Assembly: GCF_000411455.1 (NCBI RefSeq)
Contig: NZ_KE150458.1
Location: 508,876 to 572,875, forward strand
Reading direction: 5' to 3'
Length of the DNA: 64,000 bases
Source: Microbacterium sp. oral taxon 186 str. F0373
Lineage (GTDB): Bacteria; Actinomycetota; Actinomycetes; Actinomycetales; Microbacteriaceae
This document shows positions 6,794 to 13,913 of the stretch, piece by piece; within the stretch, counting starts at the first letter, position 1, and each line of letters opens with the position of its first letter. Both the position numbers and the translations under genes were made by a program. The notes beneath the pieces are model-generated. The model had not been told where the DNA came from and did no database searches. It saw nothing but the letters and a program-made list of their open reading frames with translations.

Positions 6794-8011
6794 GTGGTCA
6801 CAAGCATCGACAGGTACGACGAGGTCGACGTGTTCGTCGGGCTCGACGTCGGCAAAGGCGAACATCACGCGGTCGCTCTGGATCGGGCGGGCCAGCGGCT
6901 CTACGACCGGCCGCTCCCGAATGACGAGCGCAGGCTCAAGGCGGTGCTCGACCAGCTCGCCGCGCACGGCACCGTGCTGCTGGTCGTCGACCAGCCCGCG
7001 ACGGTCGGCGCGCTTCCCGTCGCGCTCGCGCAGGCCAACGGCGTACTCGTGGGCTACCTGCCCGGTCTGGCGATGCGACGCATCGCTGACCTGCATCCGG
7101 GCGAGGCGAAAACCGACGCCCGTGACGCGTTCATCATCGCGGAGACCGCGCGGACGATGCCGCACACGCTGCGGTCGATCCAAGTGACCGACGAGCAGGT
7201 CGCCGAGCTCTCCATGCTCTGCGGGTTCGATGACGACCTCGCAAGTCAGATCACTCAAGTCTCGAACCGGATCAGAGGCCTGCTGACGCAGATCCACCCC
7301 GCTCTGGAACGCGTGCTCGGCCCGCGACTGGACCACCCCGCGATCCTCGACTTGCTGGCGCACTACCCGTCTCCGGCCGCGATGCGCACCGCTGGCGAGA
7401 AGCGACTCGGGAACCGGCTGCTCAAGAACGCGCCCCGCAAAGGCCGCGTCTGGGCGGCTGAGATCCTCACGGCTCTCGGCGAGCAGACGGTCGTGGTCAC
7501 GGGCACCGGTGCTGCCGCGCTCGTGCTCCCCCGCCTGGCAGAGCAGCTCGCGGCGCTGCGTCGGCAGCGTGACGAGATCGCCATCGAGGTTGAGAAGCTC
7601 GTCGATCAGCACCCTCTTCAGCCGGTCCTGACGAGCATGCCCGGAGTCGGCGTCAGGACCGCAGCCCGACTCCTCACCGAGGTCACCACGAAGAGCTTCC
7701 CAACCGCCGGGCACCTAGCCGCCTACGCCGGCCTCGCACCCGTCACCCGCCGATCCGGATCCTCGATCCGCGGCGAGCACCCCTCCCGGCGCGGAAACAA
7801 GATCCTGAAACGAACGATGTTCCTCTCCGCATTCGCCGCGCTCCGCGACCCCGAATCCCGCGCCTACTACGACCGCAAGATCGCACAGGGCAAACGACAC
7901 AACCAAGCGCTCATCGCCCTCGCAAGGCGCCGCTGCGACGTCCTCTACGCCATGCTCCGCGACGGCACCCTCTACCAGCCGCACGTCACCGAATCCGCCC
8001 TTGCCGCTTGA
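6794..8011 (+). CDS. IS110-family recombinase
   Basis: A 405-residue DEDD recombinase. The RuvC-like N-terminal domain starts with VFVGLDVGKGEHH (first Asp) and carries EAKTDARDAF. A middle coiled segment is followed by the PGVGVRTAARLL block and the C-terminal segment AGLAPVTRRSGSSIRG, which holds the catalytic serine. I take GTG 6794, preceded by GGAGG at 5 bases; an in-frame ATG at 6782 would add four residues. The frame is intact, so the element may be mobile. Confidence 0.92.
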   Translation: MVTSIDRYDEVDVFVGLDVGKGEHHAVALDRAGQRLYDRPLPNDERRLKAVLDQLAAHGTVLLVVDQPATVGALPVALAQANGVLVGYLPGLAMRRIADLHPGEAKTDARDAFIIAETARTMPHTLRSIQVTDEQVAELSMLCGFDDDLASQITQVSNRIRGLLTQIHPALERVLGPRLDHPAILDLLAHYPSPAAMRTAGEKRLGNRLLKNAPRKGRVWAAEILTALGEQTVVVTGTGAAALVLPRLAEQLAALRRQRDEIAIEVEKLVDQHPLQPVLTSMPGVGVRTAARLLTEVTTKSFPTAGHLAAYAGLAPVTRRSGSSIRGEHPSRRGNKILKRTMFLSAFAALRDPESRAYYDRKIAQGKRHNQALIALARRRCDVLYAMLRDGTLYQPHVTESALAA

Positions 8012-8030
8012 CAAACGACATAGGGGCACC

Positions 8031-8495
8031 CCCCCCCGCGCCGACCAGCCCGGCGAGTGAGCCGACAACCGTTCCGAGCACGAGGACGAGGGCGATGCGC
8101 GGCCGAGCGGGCTCCGCCCGGTCGTGACGCGGGCGCCGGCGAAGCATCGGCACCGCGGCGGCGATCATCGTGCCGGCGAGCAGCACCATGAGCACGCCTG
8201 GGGGCAGCGTGCGGCCGAGCAGCCCGCCGACGAGCGCGCCGACGACACCGGCCGCTCCGAAGACTACCCCGACACGCCAGCGCACGCGGCCCGCGCGAGC
8301 GTGCTGCAGCAGTCCGAGGGCGCTCGTCGTGCCGACGATGAGCAGTGACGACGCGATGGCGGCTCGCGGCTCCACGCCGCCGACGGCGGTCAGGATGGGC
8401 ACGGCGAGGATCGAGCCGCCGCCGCCCAGCAGGCCGAGGCTGATGCCGACCAGCAGGGCGAGCGCAAGAACGGCGATGGTGGCGGTCGGCGTCAT
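8031..8495 (-). pseudogene. TauE/SafE exporter, 5' half cut off by the IS110 element
   Basis: About 155 codons giving the N-terminal helices of a TauE/SafE permease, including the motif GLLGGGGSILAVPIL near the start and LAGLVGAGGG at the break. Translation then runs into the insertion and stops. The start ATG (8495) is 22 bases after the persulfide dioxygenase stop, fitting one operon. The original protein would have been about 255-260 residues, normal for the family. Confidence 0.9.
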
Positions 8496-8517
8496 CGGGC
8501 GCCTCGATCCTCGGCGG

Positions 8518-9930
8518 TCAGCTGGTCGCCGGCTCGCGCCCGGTTGTCTGGAGCCACCCGAGGTAGGAGCCGTCGAGCTCGACGACGTCGACGCCGGCCC
8601 GGCGCAGTGCGCTGGCGACGACGCTGTTGCGCACGCCGCTCTGGCAGTACGTCACGACGGTGCCGTCCGCGGGCAACTCGTCGAGGTGCCACAGCGCGCG
8701 GCCGCCGCTGAGGTGCGCGGAGCCGGGGATGTGCCCGTCGGCGTGCTCGGAGCTGCCGCGCACGTCGACCAGGTTCACGTCGGCGAGGCCGTCGAGCTCC
8801 TCCGGCTGCAGCAGTCGGGGCTGCACCAGCTCGAGCCCGTCGAGGGAGCGGATGAAACCGTCGACGGCGTCGATGCCGACCCGCACGAGGTGGTCGCGCA
8901 TCCGCTCCGCCTCCTCGCGGTCGTCCGCGAGGAGAACGAGCGGCCGGTGCTCCGCCTCCGGATCGTAGACCCACGCCCCGTAGGTCGCGGCCTTCGCTGC
9001 GCCCGGGATGTTGAGGGAACCGACCACGGTGCCGTCGTGCACCTGCCGGCGGTCCCGAGTGTCCACCAGGATCGCGAGGTCGCGCTCCAGGAGGTGCTGC
9101 ACCTCCGCAGTGGACCGCTCGGGGAGCGGTGCGCGGGGGTGGAGCACCGCGGGGCCGGTGCGGTTCTGGGACTTCATTCGGGCGAAGTACGCGTGGGCGT
9201 CGGGCTGGCCGGAGAGTAGCTCGTCGACGAAGCCTTGCTCGTCGTCGGCGGCGAGGTAGGGAGCCCACCACGAGAAGGCGCGCTCGTAGCCGACGGTCGT
9301 CGCCGCGATCGCGCCGAGCGACTTGCCGCACGCGCTGCCGGCACCGTGCGCTGGCAGCACCTGGACGTAGTCGGGCAGTGTCAGGAAGCGGTCGCGCAGG
9401 CTCGCGAAGAGTTGGTGAGCGCCCTCGAAGCGGGTGTCGACGCCGCCGGCCGCCTCGTCGAGCAGGTCCGGTCGGCCGACGTCGCCGACGAACACGAAGT
9501 CGCCGGTGAGCATGAAGCCCGGCTCCTGGGCCTGCGCGCCGTCGGTCACGAGGAACGACAGGTGTTCGGGCGTGTGGCCGGGGGTGTGCACCGCTCGCAG
9601 CGTCACGTTGCCGACGACGATCTCGTCGCCGTCGTGCATCCGGTCGGCGTCGTCGAAGCCGGTGCCGTAGGTCCAGCCGGGTCCGCCCTCGTCGGAGACG
9701 TGCATGCGGGCACCGGTGCGCGCCGCGAACTCGCGGGTGCCTGAGAGGTAGTCGGCGTGGATATGGGTCTCGGTGACGTGCGCGATGCGCAGGCCGTGCT
9801 TGTCGGCCAGTCGCATGTACTCGTCGACGTCGCGGCGGGGGTCGATCACGATCGCCTCGCCGGTCGCCTGGCAACCGATGACGTAACTCGCCTGTGCGAG
9901 GTCCTCGTCGTAGATGCGCTCCAGCAGCAT
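8518..9930 (-). CDS. persulfide dioxygenase with two C-terminal rhodanese domains
   Basis: A 470-residue fusion like staphylococcal CstB. Residues 1-250 are a metallo-beta-lactamase fold of the ETHE1 type: His56, His58 and Asp60 (THIHAD), His115 (HTPGHTPEH), Asp144 (TGDFVFVGD) and His195 (PAHGAGSACGKS) can bind the single iron. Residues about 280-365 form a rhodanese-like domain without a catalytic Cys (LLADDREE at the loop). Residues about 375-465 form an active-looking rhodanese with Cys429 (YCQSGVRN). It should oxidise persulfide to sulfite and may form thiosulfate. I start at ATG 9930 (AAGGAGAG upstream). Confidence 0.93.
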   Translation of the reverse strand: MLLERIYDEDLAQASYVIGCQATGEAIVIDPRRDVDEYMRLADKHGLRIAHVTETHIHADYLSGTREFAARTGARMHVSDEGGPGWTYGTGFDDADRMHDGDEIVVGNVTLRAVHTPGHTPEHLSFLVTDGAQAQEPGFMLTGDFVFVGDVGRPDLLDEAAGGVDTRFEGAHQLFASLRDRFLTLPDYVQVLPAHGAGSACGKSLGAIAATTVGYERAFSWWAPYLAADDEQGFVDELLSGQPDAHAYFARMKSQNRTGPAVLHPRAPLPERSTAEVQHLLERDLAILVDTRDRRQVHDGTVVGSLNIPGAAKAATYGAWVYDPEAEHRPLVLLADDREEAERMRDHLVRVGIDAVDGFIRSLDGLELVQPRLLQPEELDGLADVNLVDVRGSSEHADGHIPGSAHLSGGRALWHLDELPADGTVVTYCQSGVRNSVVASALRRAGVDVVELDGSYLGWLQTTGREPATS

Positions 9931-9968
9931 GATGCTCTCCTTGTTCGTCGTCGTCGTCGTTGTAGTCG

Positions 9969-10082
9969 TCAGCAGTGGCAGCGGTCGGCCGCCGGGACGC
10001 CCCCGAGGGCCTCCTCGACGTGCTGGCCGCATCCGGCCCAGCTCGGCTTGCCGCAGCGGTCGCAGGTGATGCGTGCGCACAT
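9969..10082 (-). CDS. very small cysteine-rich protein, copy 2 of a tandem pair
   Basis: A 37-residue protein with CDRCGK, WAGCGQHV and a CHC end: six cysteines and two histidines, compatible with a metal or sulfane-sulfur binding knuckle. It is clearly related to the next gene upstream, sharing MC-x4-CxxCGK-x2-WAGCGQHV. It lies 23 bases after that gene and 38 bases before the persulfide dioxygenase, so it is co-transcribed. Function is unknown; a carrier or zinc-knuckle role is a guess. Confidence 0.75.
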   Translation of the reverse strand: MCARITCDRCGKPSWAGCGQHVEEALGGVPAADRCHC

Positions 10083-10105
10083 GGTGATGTCCTCTCGTCA
10101 GTGGA

Positions 10106-10291
10106 TCAGCGGCCGAACAGGCGCGCGAGGAAGCCGGGTCGCGAGGCCTTCGCCTCATCGATGTCGCGCTGCGTGTGCCGGCCGGGGCACCAGTCGGATG
10201 CCGGGACCGTGCGGCGCACGTCGTTCACGTGCTGGCCGCAGCCAGCCCAGGTCGTCTTCCCGCAGATGTTGCACTTCGCGGCTCTGCACAT
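10106..10291 (-). CDS. small cysteine protein, copy 1 of a tandem pair
   Basis: A 61-residue protein with MC, CNICGK, WAGCGQHV and DWCPGRH (five cysteines) and a basic amphipathic tail (PGFLARLFGR) that might touch membrane or a partner. The ribosome-binding site AGGAGG precedes ATG 10291. It is first in the CstR-type operon, with its promoter and two operators directly upstream. The shorter copy downstream looks like a duplication that lost the tail. No function is known to me. Confidence 0.85.
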   Translation of the reverse strand: MCRAAKCNICGKTTWAGCGQHVNDVRRTVPASDWCPGRHTQRDIDEAKASRPGFLARLFGR

Positions 10292-10323
10292 CTCGCCCTC
10301 CTGGCGGTGTCGATGAAGGTTGA

Positions 10324-10339
10324 ATACCCCGGGGGGTAT
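10324..10339. promoter_or_regulatory. CsoR/CstR-type operator 1
   Basis: The 16-base palindrome ATACCCCGGGGGGTAT. It lies 33 bases before the start of the first small cysteine gene, just past the likely transcription start, so binding there would block the leftward operon. Confidence 0.75.
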
Positions 10340-10343
10340 CCAA

Positions 10344-10374
10344 ACTATACCCTGGGGAGTATGGTGGATGTCAA
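10344..10374 (-). promoter_or_regulatory. leftward promoter of the sulfur operon
   Basis: On the minus strand a perfect TTGACA (10374-10369) and TATAGT (10349-10344) are 19 bases apart, with operator 2 lying in the spacer and reaching the -10 box. The same TATAGT plus operator arrangement occurs at 2901-2929, there with 17-base spacing. The rightward promoter of the regulator is less clear; TTGAAT at 10320-10325 may be its -35. Confidence 0.65.
10347..10362. promoter_or_regulatory. CsoR/CstR-type operator 2
   Basis: The 16-base palindrome ATACCCTGGGGAGTAT, 28 bases before the regulator start and spaced 23 bases centre to centre from operator 1, about two helical turns. Both sites could be bound on one face and silence both divergent promoters. 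Confidence 0.75.
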
Positions 10375-10389
10375 CCCAGGAGGAATCCG

Positions 10390-10674
10390 ATGAGCATCAG
10401 CCCAGACATCGTCGCGGCGCACGACCCGGAGGCGAAGCGCAAGATCGTGAATCGGCTGCGGCGCGCGCACGGCCAGCTGGCAGCCGTCATCGCTGCGGTC
10501 GAGGACGAGGCCCACTGCCGCGACGTCGTGCAGCAGCTCTCCGCAGTGTCGAAGGCCGTCGACCGGGCTGGCTTCCTGGTGGTCGCCGGTGCCCTGAAGG
10601 AGTGCCTAGCCGAGGAGCCGGGCGACGGCGAGCGCATCGACGAGCTGGAGAAGCTCTTCCTCTCGCTCGCTTAG
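10390..10674 (+). CDS. CsoR-family repressor, CstR-type (persulfide sensing)
   Basis: A 94-residue all-helical repressor. Cys43 (AHCRDVV) and Cys72 (LKECLA) are 29 residues apart, the same spacing as the sensing cysteines of CsoR (36/65 in M. tuberculosis) and CstR (31/60). The copper-binding His of CsoR, four residues before the second Cys, is Ala68 here. Loss of this His with both Cys kept is typical of CstR, which senses persulfides by forming di- or trisulfide links. Divergence from a persulfide dioxygenase operon supports this. The ribosome-binding site AGGAGGAAT is strong. Copper sensing is less likely but not excluded. Confidence 0.85.
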   Translation: MSISPDIVAAHDPEAKRKIVNRLRRAHGQLAAVIAAVEDEAHCRDVVQQLSAVSKAVDRAGFLVVAGALKECLAEEPGDGERIDELEKLFLSLA

Positions 10675-10770
10675 AGATTCCGGCGGGCGTCTCCGTGCCT
10701 CGGTAAGCACGCCGAGCAAGTGTGGCCCTCGCCATGCTTTTCCCTGGTGGGCCGCCGAGGCAAAGAAATA

Positions 10771-10828
10771 GGGCCAGGTGCGAACTTCCTCCAAGGGTGG
10801 TCCCTTGGTCGAAAGTTCACACCTGACC
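10771..10828. terminator. large inverted repeat, about 58 bases
   Basis: The segments GGGCCAGGTGCGAACTT and AAAGTTCACACCTGACCC pair almost fully, and an inner CCAAGGG/CCCTTGG stem closes the hairpin around TGG. It lies between the stop of the repressor gene and the 3' end of tRNA-His. It may end transcription from both sides, though it is longer than usual and has no T-run. It could also be a palindromic repeat element. Confidence 0.5.
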
Positions 10829-10836
10829 CGTCTGTG

Positions 10837-10909
10837 GGTGGCTAACGGGGCTTGAACCCGCGACCCCCGCGACCACAACGCGGTGCTCTACCAACTGAGC
10901 TATAGCCAC
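10837..10909 (-). tRNA. tRNA-His (GTG)
   Basis: A full cloverleaf on the minus strand: acceptor GTGGCTA/TAGCCAC, anticodon GTG at 10876-10874, T-arm GCGGGTTCAAGCCCCG-like. A G at 10910 pairs with the C at 10837, giving the extra 5' G-1 that marks histidine tRNAs. The CCA end is not encoded. Confidence 0.95.
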
Positions 10910-10943
10910 CATGCGCCTGCTTCCAGGCAACCAGACGATTGTA

Positions 10944-11567
10944 TTACACACCGGAGGCATACGACGACACGACGGCGGCCGCCGCGTCGCGTGCCTGGTC
11001 GCTCGAGGGGCCTGGCTCGGGGACGAAGACGGCCTGACGGTAGTACGCCAGCTCGCGAATCGACTCGAGGATGTCGGCCAGAGCGCGGTGGCCGCCGTCC
11101 TTCGCCGGCGCGTTGAAGTACGCGCGCGGGTACCAACGACGCGACAGCTCCTTGATGCTCGAGACGTCGACGCTCCGATAGTGCAGCCATCGATCGACAC
11201 GCGGCATGTACTTCGCCAGGAACATCCGGTCGGTGCCGATGGTGTTTCCGGCCAGCGGCGCCTTGCCCTCGGGAGCGAACCGCTGGATGTACTCGAGGGC
11301 CTCGAACTCAGCCTCGGCGAGGCTGATGCCGCCCGGGATCTCCGCAAGCAGTCCCGAGCTCTCGTGCATGCGCGTGACGAAGTCGTTCATGTTCGCCAGC
11401 GCCGAGGCATCGGGCTTGATCACCACCTGGAAGCCGGGATCGAGGACGTTGAGCTCGAAGTCGGTGACCACGATCGCGATCTCCACGAGTTCGTCGACCT
11501 CCAGATCCAGTCCGGTCATCTCGCAATCGATCCAGACGAGGCGGTCGTTCTCCGCGGCATTCACCAT
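10944..11567 (-). CDS. orn: oligoribonuclease
   Basis: A 207-residue DEDDh exonuclease that degrades 2-5 nucleotide RNA fragments and pGpG at the end of RNA decay. The motifs appear in order: WIDCEMTGLD (first Asp and Glu) near the N-terminus, GNTIGTDRMF in the middle, and HRALADILESI (His and last Asp) near the C-terminus. Length is normal. It is monocistronic between tRNA-His and tRNA-Arg. Confidence 0.96.
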   Translation of the reverse strand: MVNAAENDRLVWIDCEMTGLDLEVDELVEIAIVVTDFELNVLDPGFQVVIKPDASALANMNDFVTRMHESSGLLAEIPGGISLAEAEFEALEYIQRFAPEGKAPLAGNTIGTDRMFLAKYMPRVDRWLHYRSVDVSSIKELSRRWYPRAYFNAPAKDGGHRALADILESIRELAYYRQAVFVPEPGPSSDQARDAAAAVVSSYASGV

Positions 11568-11653
11568 GCGTTCATCCTAATGAGGGGCGGCGACCTCGGC
11601 GGCGACGCGTCACGATGAGCGGCAGGCGGAGGACCACAGTACGCTGGGGGAGC

Positions 11654-11725
11654 GCCTCCGTAGCTCAGTGGAAGAGCGACGGCCTTCTAATCCGTTGGTC
11701 GCAGGTTCGAATCCTGCCGGGGGCA
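11654..11725 (+). tRNA. tRNA-Arg (TCT)
   Basis: Cloverleaf with acceptor GCCTCCG/CGGGGGC (one G-T pair), D-arm TAGCTCAGTGGAAGAGC, anticodon TCT in the loop CTTCTAA, and T-arm GCAGGTTCGAATCCTGC. It reads AGA codons. CCA is not encoded. It lies convergent to mesD with only 17 bases between. Confidence 0.95.
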
Positions 11726-11742
11726 CCGAAGCGTGCACGCCG

Positions 11743-12804
11743 TCAGGCCTGAGCCCCTCCCACCTCGTCGCGCACGAGGTGAGCGCCGGCCGACAGCGCA
11801 CTGAGCTTGGCGAAGGCGACATCGCGGGGCAGCGGAGCCATACCGCAGTTGGAGCTGGGGATCAGCTTGTCGGCATCGACGAACGGGAGCGCCCGCCGCA
11901 GGACCTGGGCGACCTCCTCCGGCGTCTCGATGCGCGCGCTGGCGACATCGAGGGCACCGAGCATGACCTTCTTGCCTCGGATCAGTTCGATGAGCTCGAT
12001 CGGCACGTTCGAGTGCTGACTCTCCAGCGAGACGATGTCGATGCTCGAGCGCTGCAGCAGCGGAAAGGACTCCTCGTACTGACGCCACTCGGATCCCAGC
12101 GACGCCTTCCAATCGGTGTTCGCCTTGATGCCGTAGCCGTAGCAGATGTGCACCGCGGTCTCGGCGCGCAGACCTTCCGCGGCGCGTTCGAGCGCAGCGA
12201 TTCCCCAGTCCTTCAACTCGTCGAAGAAGACGTTGAAGGCGGGCTCGTCGAACTGGATGATGTCGACTCCGGCGGCTTCGAGCTCGCGCGCTTCCTGGTT
12301 GAGGATCGTCGCGAACTCCCACGCGAGTTTCTCGCGACTGCCGTAGTGCCGATCCGACAGCGTATCGATCATGGTCATCGGTCCCGGCAGAGCCCACTTG
12401 ATGGGGCGATCGGTCTGCCCACGCAAGAACGCGGCATCCTCGACGAACACCGACGCCCGGCGGCTGACCGCGCCGACCACCGTCGGCACGCTCGCGTCGT
12501 ATCGGTTGCGAATGCGCACGGTTTCTCGTCTGTCGAAGTCGACGCCGTCGAGGTGCTCGATGAAGGTCGTGACGAAGTGCTGACGTGTCTGCTCGCCGTC
12601 GGTGACGATGTCCACGCCGCGCCGCTCCTGCTCGTGCACGACGGCGCGCAGAGCATCGCGTTTGCCGTCGGCGAGCACGCCTTCCGGTAGCTGCCAGGGC
12701 GACCACAGCACTTCGGGCTGGGCGAGCCACGCCGGCTTGGGGAGGCTCCCCACCGAGGTGACCGGCAGCAGCGGCGGGCGAGAAGCGGTGCCGTCGCCGT
12801 TCAT
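11743..12804 (-). CDS. mesD: folate-independent methionine synthase, core-MetE type
   Basis: A 353-residue protein matching only the C-terminal catalytic half of MetE. It has the N-terminal TSVGSLPKP block, a DEPAFNV segment and the zinc-ligand region SSNCGMAPL near the C-terminus. The upstream partner is DUF1852, so it fits the MesD family: methionine synthases that need the DUF1852 protein MesX and oxygen and do not use 5-methyl-tetrahydrofolate. The natural methyl donor is not established. Its ATG overlaps the mesX stop by 4 bases. Confidence 0.85.
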   Translation of the reverse strand: MNGDGTASRPPLLPVTSVGSLPKPAWLAQPEVLWSPWQLPEGVLADGKRDALRAVVHEQERRGVDIVTDGEQTRQHFVTTFIEHLDGVDFDRRETVRIRNRYDASVPTVVGAVSRRASVFVEDAAFLRGQTDRPIKWALPGPMTMIDTLSDRHYGSREKLAWEFATILNQEARELEAAGVDIIQFDEPAFNVFFDELKDWGIAALERAAEGLRAETAVHICYGYGIKANTDWKASLGSEWRQYEESFPLLQRSSIDIVSLESQHSNVPIELIELIRGKKVMLGALDVASARIETPEEVAQVLRRALPFVDADKLIPSSNCGMAPLPRDVAFAKLSALSAGAHLVRDEVGGAQA

Positions 12805-13793
12805 GCGACGGGCTCCGCGACGTCGGCGATCCACCGCTCCAGCGTCTGCCGGTGCGGCTTCACGAAGTACTCCTCGGCGTAGCGGCCCTGGGACACGGCG
12901 AGCTGACTGCGCTCCTCACGGTCGTAGTCGATGTCCGTGCGGACGAAGTCGACCTGGTCGAGAGTGGGGCGATACACCTCTCCGGCGGCGCGGACGGCGT
13001 TGTACACCTCGGGACGATAGATCTTCTGGAACGTCTCCATCGTGGCGATCGTCCCGATCAGCTGCAGGTCGGAGAAATCGTTGAGCAGGTCGCCGCGGAA
13101 GTAGAACGCCAACGGCGCCACGGCGCCGCGCGGCATGAAGTAGCGCACCTCCAAGCCCATCCGGGCGAAGTATTCGTCGGTCAGCGAGAAGTCGTCCTGC
13201 TGGTACTCGGCACCCAGCGCCGGATGCACGAGGCCCGTGCGGCGGTAGGTTCGGCTCGTCGACACACTGATGCAGATCACCGGAGATCCCACGAAGCGCT
13301 GCCGATAGGCATCCGATGACACAAAGCGCTGGAAGAGCTGGCCGTGCAGGAGACCGAAGTCCTCCGGAACAGTGAACGTGCCGGCAGCGGCCGTCGCCGC
13401 GGGGAGCACGACGCTGAAGTCGTAGTCGCGCAGATACGAGGAGAAGTTGTTGCCGACGATGCCGCGGTGGCGTTCACCCGTGCGACGATCGAGGATGCCG
13501 ACGTCGAGAACCTCGATGATGGGGAAGCGTTCGCCGCCGGCCGTGTCGTCGAACTGGAGCTGCACGGTGACGATGTCGAGTTCGACGCTGTAGGTCGCCG
13601 CACTCGGGTCATCGGGAACGGCGAGTTCGTTGAACCGGCGGTCGATCATCGAGAGCGCGTTGCGAAGGTTCTGTCGCCGTCCGGCGCCACGCGCGAGATT
13701 TGCGAAGTTCGTCGTGACACGCGAATGGGCAGCCGGTGCGTAGTCTTCGTCGAAGCGGGTCGTCGTGATGCTGAAAGCGATGTCGTTCGCCAT
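12801..13793 (-). CDS. mesX: DUF1852 protein, MesX putative oxygenase partner
   Basis: A 330-residue DUF1852 protein. Family text includes RVTTNFANLARG near residue 30 and a conserved middle around GNNFSSYLRDYDFSV. MesX is required for MesD-dependent methionine synthesis and is thought to be an oxygenase that supplies the methyl donor. I start at ATG 13793, which gives the usual family N-terminus; a longer frame upstream crosses the divergent regulator region. It is first in a two-gene operon facing a LysR gene across 120 bases. Confidence 0.87.
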   Translation of the reverse strand: MANDIAFSITTTRFDEDYAPAAHSRVTTNFANLARGAGRRQNLRNALSMIDRRFNELAVPDDPSAATYSVELDIVTVQLQFDDTAGGERFPIIEVLDVGILDRRTGERHRGIVGNNFSSYLRDYDFSVVLPAATAAAGTFTVPEDFGLLHGQLFQRFVSSDAYRQRFVGSPVICISVSTSRTYRRTGLVHPALGAEYQQDDFSLTDEYFARMGLEVRYFMPRGAVAPLAFYFRGDLLNDFSDLQLIGTIATMETFQKIYRPEVYNAVRAAGEVYRPTLDQVDFVRTDIDYDREERSQLAVSQGRYAEEYFVKPHRQTLERWIADVAEPVA

Positions 13794-13887
13794 GCGAAGG
13801 CCAATCCTGGACAGGGGCCGGGGACGGCCACGAATGATGCTGCTCCGAGCATGCGTGACGACGCGGGTCATCGGGTAATGCATCCAA

Positions 13888-13905
13888 GCTATGCGGGGAC
13901 ATAGC
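13888..13905. promoter_or_regulatory. LysR-type operator palindrome
   Basis: GCTATG and CATAGC are perfect inverted arms around 6 bases, between mesX and the LysR gene. The half-site GCTATG recurs at 13911-13916 over the regulator's own start codon, suggesting autoregulation. A TAGCCT -10 box (13902-13907) ends 6 bases before the regulator ATG. Confidence 0.6.
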
Positions 13906-13913
13906 CTGCTGCT

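Larger units (their letters stand above)
6554..8030 (+). mobile_element. IS110-family insertion sequence inside the TauE/SafE gene
   Basis: An element of about 1.48 kb splits the exporter gene at a C-rich run that encodes glycines. The ends are placed to within a few bases because the run hides the exact borders (five Cs at 6549-6553, nine at 8029-8037). There are no inverted repeats, as expected for IS110. It reads opposite to the host gene. A long left non-coding end (about 240 bases) and a very short right end (about 20 bases) match the layout of the IS110 subgroup. Confidence 0.88.
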
